Below, one piece after another: positions 14,168 to 16,433 of a stretch of 16,433 nucleotides of DNA. This DNA comes from an uncultured Bacteroidales bacterium (GTDB lineage: Bacteria; Bacteroidota; Bacteroidia; Bacteroidales; Muribaculaceae). The position numbers were made by a program, and so were the translations under genes. The stretch is from positions 1 to 16,433 of the forward strand of contig CASBHZ010000066.1 in NCBI GenBank assembly GCA_949123685.1, given 5' to 3'. The stretch's first letter is position 1, and each line of letters starts with the position of its first letter. The notes beneath the pieces were generated by a model that worked only from the letters and a program-made list of their open reading frames with translations, was not told the origin of the DNA and searched no databases.

Positions 14168-14653
14168 TTAAGTCGCTTGGCATACTTCTGATATTCGGGG
14201 GGCATTGAGAAAGTCTATAAAGACATCATGCGCTCTCTTGATATGCCGTTTATCGCCTTTGGCGTATGCTTCATAGTACGACCACATCCAGTCAAGGAGG
14301 TTAATGTTGCTATCCTTTTTCATTAGGTAGCCCTCTCCATGTTCCAATAGTTGCTGTCCTCGCTCAAAGCGTATCTTTTTAGCGAGTTCCAATGTTTCTT
14401 TATTCTGTTGGCGTTCAATCGGAGTTCTCGGTGCTTGCCATAAGTACAGGCTTAAATATTCACGCCTGCGGTCTTTCTTGGCAACTTCTCGTCCTAATTT
14501 GTCACTCCATTCCATCCGATAGCCAAAATAATAGTCGAGAAACAGGCTCTCGCGCCCATCGCTCAAAATCTTTGCGCCTAACTTTGGATTGTCGGTTGTA
14601 TCTTGGCTGATAATATATGTATTATCATTGCGTATTTCCTTTTTGAGTGCCAT
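14168..14653 (-). pseudogene. Tyrosine integrase, N-terminal arm-binding part
   Basis: From ATG 14653 (MALKKEIRN) this frame encodes the arm-DNA-binding domain and the start of the SAM-like core-binding domain (LLDWMWSYYEAYAKGD, then AHDVFIDFLNAP). It then runs out of phase at a run of six C on the minus strand (14198-14203) and stops at TAA. Removing one C restores NAPEYQKYAKRL and joins it to the rest of the integrase. An upstream ATG at 14716 extends the frame by 21 codons, but they do not look coding. Tandem GGTAGCCAAA repeats lie 55-75 bp upstream. Whole gene with both shifts repaired: about 448 aa, normal for this family. Confidence 0.85.
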
Positions 14654-14707
14654 AGTTATTTCTCTTATTTTCCTTTGATTACAAAGGTGCGAAAAATATC
14701 TGACATG

Positions 14708-14728
14708 GGTAGCCAAATGGTAGCCAAA
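14708..14728. repeat. Tandem GGTAGCCAAA repeats, candidate integrase arm-type sites
   Basis: GGTAGCCAAA occurs at 14708-14717 and again at 14719-14728, an 11-bp step (one DNA turn), directly upstream of the integrase start. Such short direct repeats next to int genes are typical of sites bound by the N-terminal domain of the integrase. Function is inferred from position. Confidence 0.5.
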
Positions 14729-15001
14729 AACAACAAAACAAGATCTTATTTTTGTAGCTAAGAGAAAATAATATATGCGTAATGTGTTGATTTATACTAT
14801 ACTTAATTTCCGATAATTTCTTACAAAAGCACGGTATTGTGCCTGTTCTGGGCACCCTAAATAGCTGTTAATCGTTCGATTTTCAGCTATTTTATTTTGT
14901 AAATAAGCAACAGATAAACAACTTTCAACATATTATCTGCTTTTGCGTTGATATTGGATTGCTTGGGAGTGAGGTGTTCGGGAGACCGAAAAACAGTGAT
15001 T

Positions 15002-15039
15002 AAAAAGGAGGAGCCGGAACATGGCGTCCCAACTCCTCC
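15002..15039 (-). terminator. Rho-independent terminator, minus strand
   Basis: On the minus strand GGAGGAG (15039-15033) and CTCCTCC (15013-15007) form a 7-bp GC-rich stem, with a further GGGAC/GTTCC pairing inside, followed at once by five T (15006-15002). This is the clearest intrinsic terminator in the window. It would end transcripts coming from the recG side. Confidence 0.7.
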
Positions 15040-15052
15040 CCTCACGTTTCAA

Positions 15053-15121
15053 CTATTTATTTATGAGAGCCTCAGTATCTGGTTTCACAACCCGGTAAAG
15101 AGGACGAGGGATGTAGATTGA
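15053..15121 (-). pseudogene. Possible orphan C-terminal coding tail (23 codons)
   Basis: Just before the terminator the minus strand reads PRPLYRVVKPDTEALINK and a TAG stop at 15055-15053. The frame is closed 24 codons upstream by TAA and has no ATG. Composition and position, 14 bp before a strong terminator, suggest the end of a gene whose front is missing or shifted. I do not recognise the protein, and chance is a real alternative. Confidence 0.3.
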
Positions 15122-15341
15122 ATTTTAGTCTACAGCTTTGGTCTTCTATATCTTTACTTACACTATATAGAACAATTGAAAATAGGCTTTGAAACAGGTG
15201 TGTGCGCTAAAAGTCATTAAAAAACGTCAATCTGAGGCCTGAATTCAGCTCGTGTGTTAAATTTAAGGTCACGACGACCCGCTTTCAGTTTTTTCGTTCA
15301 CTGAAAGTGTATGGGCAATCAACCAATTGAGTGTGTTTGGG

Positions 15342-16385
15342 TCAGGATATTCTCGACCAATCGTGGATTCGCGTGGTCAATAGGCTCAGTTGACGTTGAA
15401 GGATATTGTTGTCAGGATGGTCGAGTGACGGATCGTTGTCAAGGATCTCACATACCGTGTCGCGCGCGAGCTGTATGATTTGTCCGTCAGTGGCGAGATT
15501 GGCGATGTGTAAGTCCATAGGCATTCCGCTTTGCATTGTCCCCTCTATATCTCCTGGACCGCGCATCTGCATGTCGGCTTCGGCTATAGCGAAACCGTCG
15601 GTGGTGGATGTCATCAATTCGAGACGTTTACGTGTTTCAGATGAGATTTTGCGTTTCGACATAAGGATGCAGTAGCTTTGTCCTTCTCCACGCCCTACAC
15701 GTCCGCGCAACTGGTGTAGTTGCGAAAGGCCGAACCGTTCAGCGTTCTCGATCAGCATTGTTGTTGCGTTTGGAACGTTTACTCCTACCTCGATGACGGT
15801 GGTGGCCACGAGGATATGAGCTTCGTGGGATGCGAAGAGATTCATTTGATATTCTTTCTCCTGTGGTTTCATCTGTCCGTGGACGAATGCTACCTTGTAG
15901 TCACGGAATGTCTCTCGGATTGTTTCATATCCTTCCTCGAGTGATTTGAGGTCGAGTTTTTCGTTTTCTTTGATGAGCGGATAGACGATGTATACCTGTC
16001 GGCCGAGTCGTAGTTGCCGTCCTATTCCACGGTAAGTTTCGAATCGGTTTTCCTCGTATCGCAGCAGTGTCTGTACCGGCTTGCGCCCGGGTGGAAGTTC
16101 GTTGATAACGGACACGTCGAGATCTCCGTATACGGTCATGGCGAGCGTTCGGGGAATAGGGGTCGCTGTCATGACAAGGACATGTGGGGCTATGGTGTTT
16201 TTGGTCCATAGACGGGCTCGTTGCGCTACGCCAAAGCGGTGTTGTTCGTCGATGACGATAAAACCGAGATTGCGGAATTTGACGTTGTCTTCTATGACAG
16301 CGTGAGTGCCTATCAATATATGCAGAGAGCCGTCTGCCAGTTGCGAGTGTATTTCCTCACGACTTTTTTTTCGGGTTGATCCAGT
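15342..16385 (-). CDS. recG: ATP-dependent DNA helicase RecG, C-terminal part (cut by the window edge)
   Basis: RecG remodels stalled replication forks and Holliday junctions. The 348 visible codons run from the adapter junction at 16385 to TGA at 15344-15342 and start inside the helicase core at TGST. The motifs follow in order: VIDEQHRFG (DEQH box, motif II), MTATPIPRT (motif III), VATTVIEVGVNVPNAT (motif V) and QLHQLRGRVGRG (motif VI). The RecG-type C-terminus follows (EADMQMRGPGDIEG, with the conserved MRGPGD). Upstream of the first possible internal start (TTG 16316) the frame is open and matches RecG, so it is a truncated gene, not a short one. GC-rich codon use and housekeeping function mark it as host chromosome next to the integrated element. 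Confidence 0.97.
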   Translation of the reverse strand, partial: TGSTRKKSREEIHSQLADGSLHILIGTHAVIEDNVKFRNLGFIVIDEQHRFGVAQRARLWTKNTIAPHVLVMTATPIPRTLAMTVYGDLDVSVINELPPGRKPVQTLLRYEENRFETYRGIGRQLRLGRQVYIVYPLIKENEKLDLKSLEEGYETIRETFRDYKVAFVHGQMKPQEKEYQMNLFASHEAHILVATTVIEVGVNVPNATTMLIENAERFGLSQLHQLRGRVGRGEGQSYCILMSKRKISSETRKRLELMTSTTDGFAIAEADMQMRGPGDIEGTMQSGMPMDLHIANLATDGQIIQLARDTVCEILDNDPSLDHPDNNILQRQLSLLTTRIHDWSRIS

Positions 16386-16433
16386 AGATCGGAAGAGCGT
16401 CGTGTAGGGAAAGAGTGTGTCTCCTTGTGTAGA
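16386..16433 (-). other. Illumina P5-type sequencing adapter, reverse orientation (artefact)
   Basis: The last 48 bases begin AGATCGGAAGAGC and are the exact reverse complement of 1-48, with the same 8-base index-like segment. They are synthetic and should be trimmed. Confidence 0.98.

Larger units (their letters stand above)
14654..15341. other. 688-bp non-coding region between integrase and recG
   Basis: No full gene is visible. It holds the GGTAGCCAAA repeats, a GTGCC-7 nt-GGCAC inverted repeat (14839-14855) that could be an integrase core site, a TTCGG-GAGA-CCGAA hairpin with a GNRA-type loop (14977-14990), a strong minus-strand terminator (15002-15039) preceded by a short orphan coding tail (15053-15121), and a CTTTCAGT/ACTGAAAG hairpin (15282-15307) just after recG. 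The boundary between mobile element and host chromosome most likely lies here. Confidence 0.6.

Noticed and set aside
14977..14990. TTCGG-GAGA-CCGAA stem-loop as a structured RNA or tRNA arm
   Set aside because: It is an isolated short hairpin; no cloverleaf, acceptor stem or other conserved arm can be built around it.
15282..15307. CTTTCAGT/ACTGAAAG hairpin just after recG as a terminator
   Set aside because: No T-tract follows the stem on the minus strand, so intrinsic termination is not supported; only noted as a hairpin.
1..16433. 48-bp perfect terminal inverted repeats suggesting a 16-kb transposon
   Set aside because: The repeats are an Illumina adapter with index, not genomic DNA.

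Overview
The window looks like a gut Bacteroidales genome fragment; a Muribaculaceae or Bacteroides-like host is my inference, not a proven assignment. The signs are several Bacteroidetes-type promoters (TTTG about 20 nt before TAnnTTTG), almost no Shine-Dalgarno sites, a Bacteroidetes-style tyrosine integrase, excisionase-type HTH protein and MobA-like protein, and a recG fragment. Both ends (1-48 and 16386-16433) are the same Illumina P5 adapter in inverted orientation. Genomic sequence therefore covers 49-16385, and this is one library molecule amplified with a single adapter, not a closed element.

Layout from left to right. 49-6678 is a minus-strand operon of restriction and probable defence genes. 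It is read in the order 'restriction subunit M' (6678-5674), a very large GIY-YIG / SF2 helicase / adenine methyltransferase / target-recognition fusion (5667-1709, broken by one frameshift near 2250), a two-TM coiled-coil protein (1686-892), a small helical protein (899-372) and the N-terminus of an AAA ATPase (312-49). A Bacteroidetes promoter at 6895-6925, overlapped by a 13-bp inverted repeat, is well placed to drive it. 6969-7292 encodes an excisionase-like HTH protein. 7293-8256 is non-coding and rich in inverted repeats. It ends in a cluster of three palindromes that looks like an oriT or relaxosome-binding region, just upstream of a mobA-like gene (8257-8688). No relaxase follows.

8821-10326 is an AlbA_2/Schlafen-type ATP-binding regulator with a 21-bp-period coding repeat in its linker. 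10410-11531 is an IS630-family insertion sequence with TA duplications and a canonical T TTT TTA slippery site. 11539-14653 is a tightly packed minus-strand group: integrase (two frameshifts), an unknown 245-aa protein and a ComEC-like metallo-beta-lactamase-fold protein. 14654-15341 is non-coding and holds tandem integrase arm-site-like repeats and a minus-strand terminator. 15342-16385 is the C-terminal part of host recG.

The simplest reading is an integrated mobilizable element beside recG, carrying accessory defence cargo: a single-chain restriction-modification system with an unusual architecture, an unrecognised membrane/ATPase cassette and an integrase-linked MBL pair. Three suspected single-base indels (one in the restriction gene, two in the integrase) could be real decay or errors of the library method; raw reads would decide.
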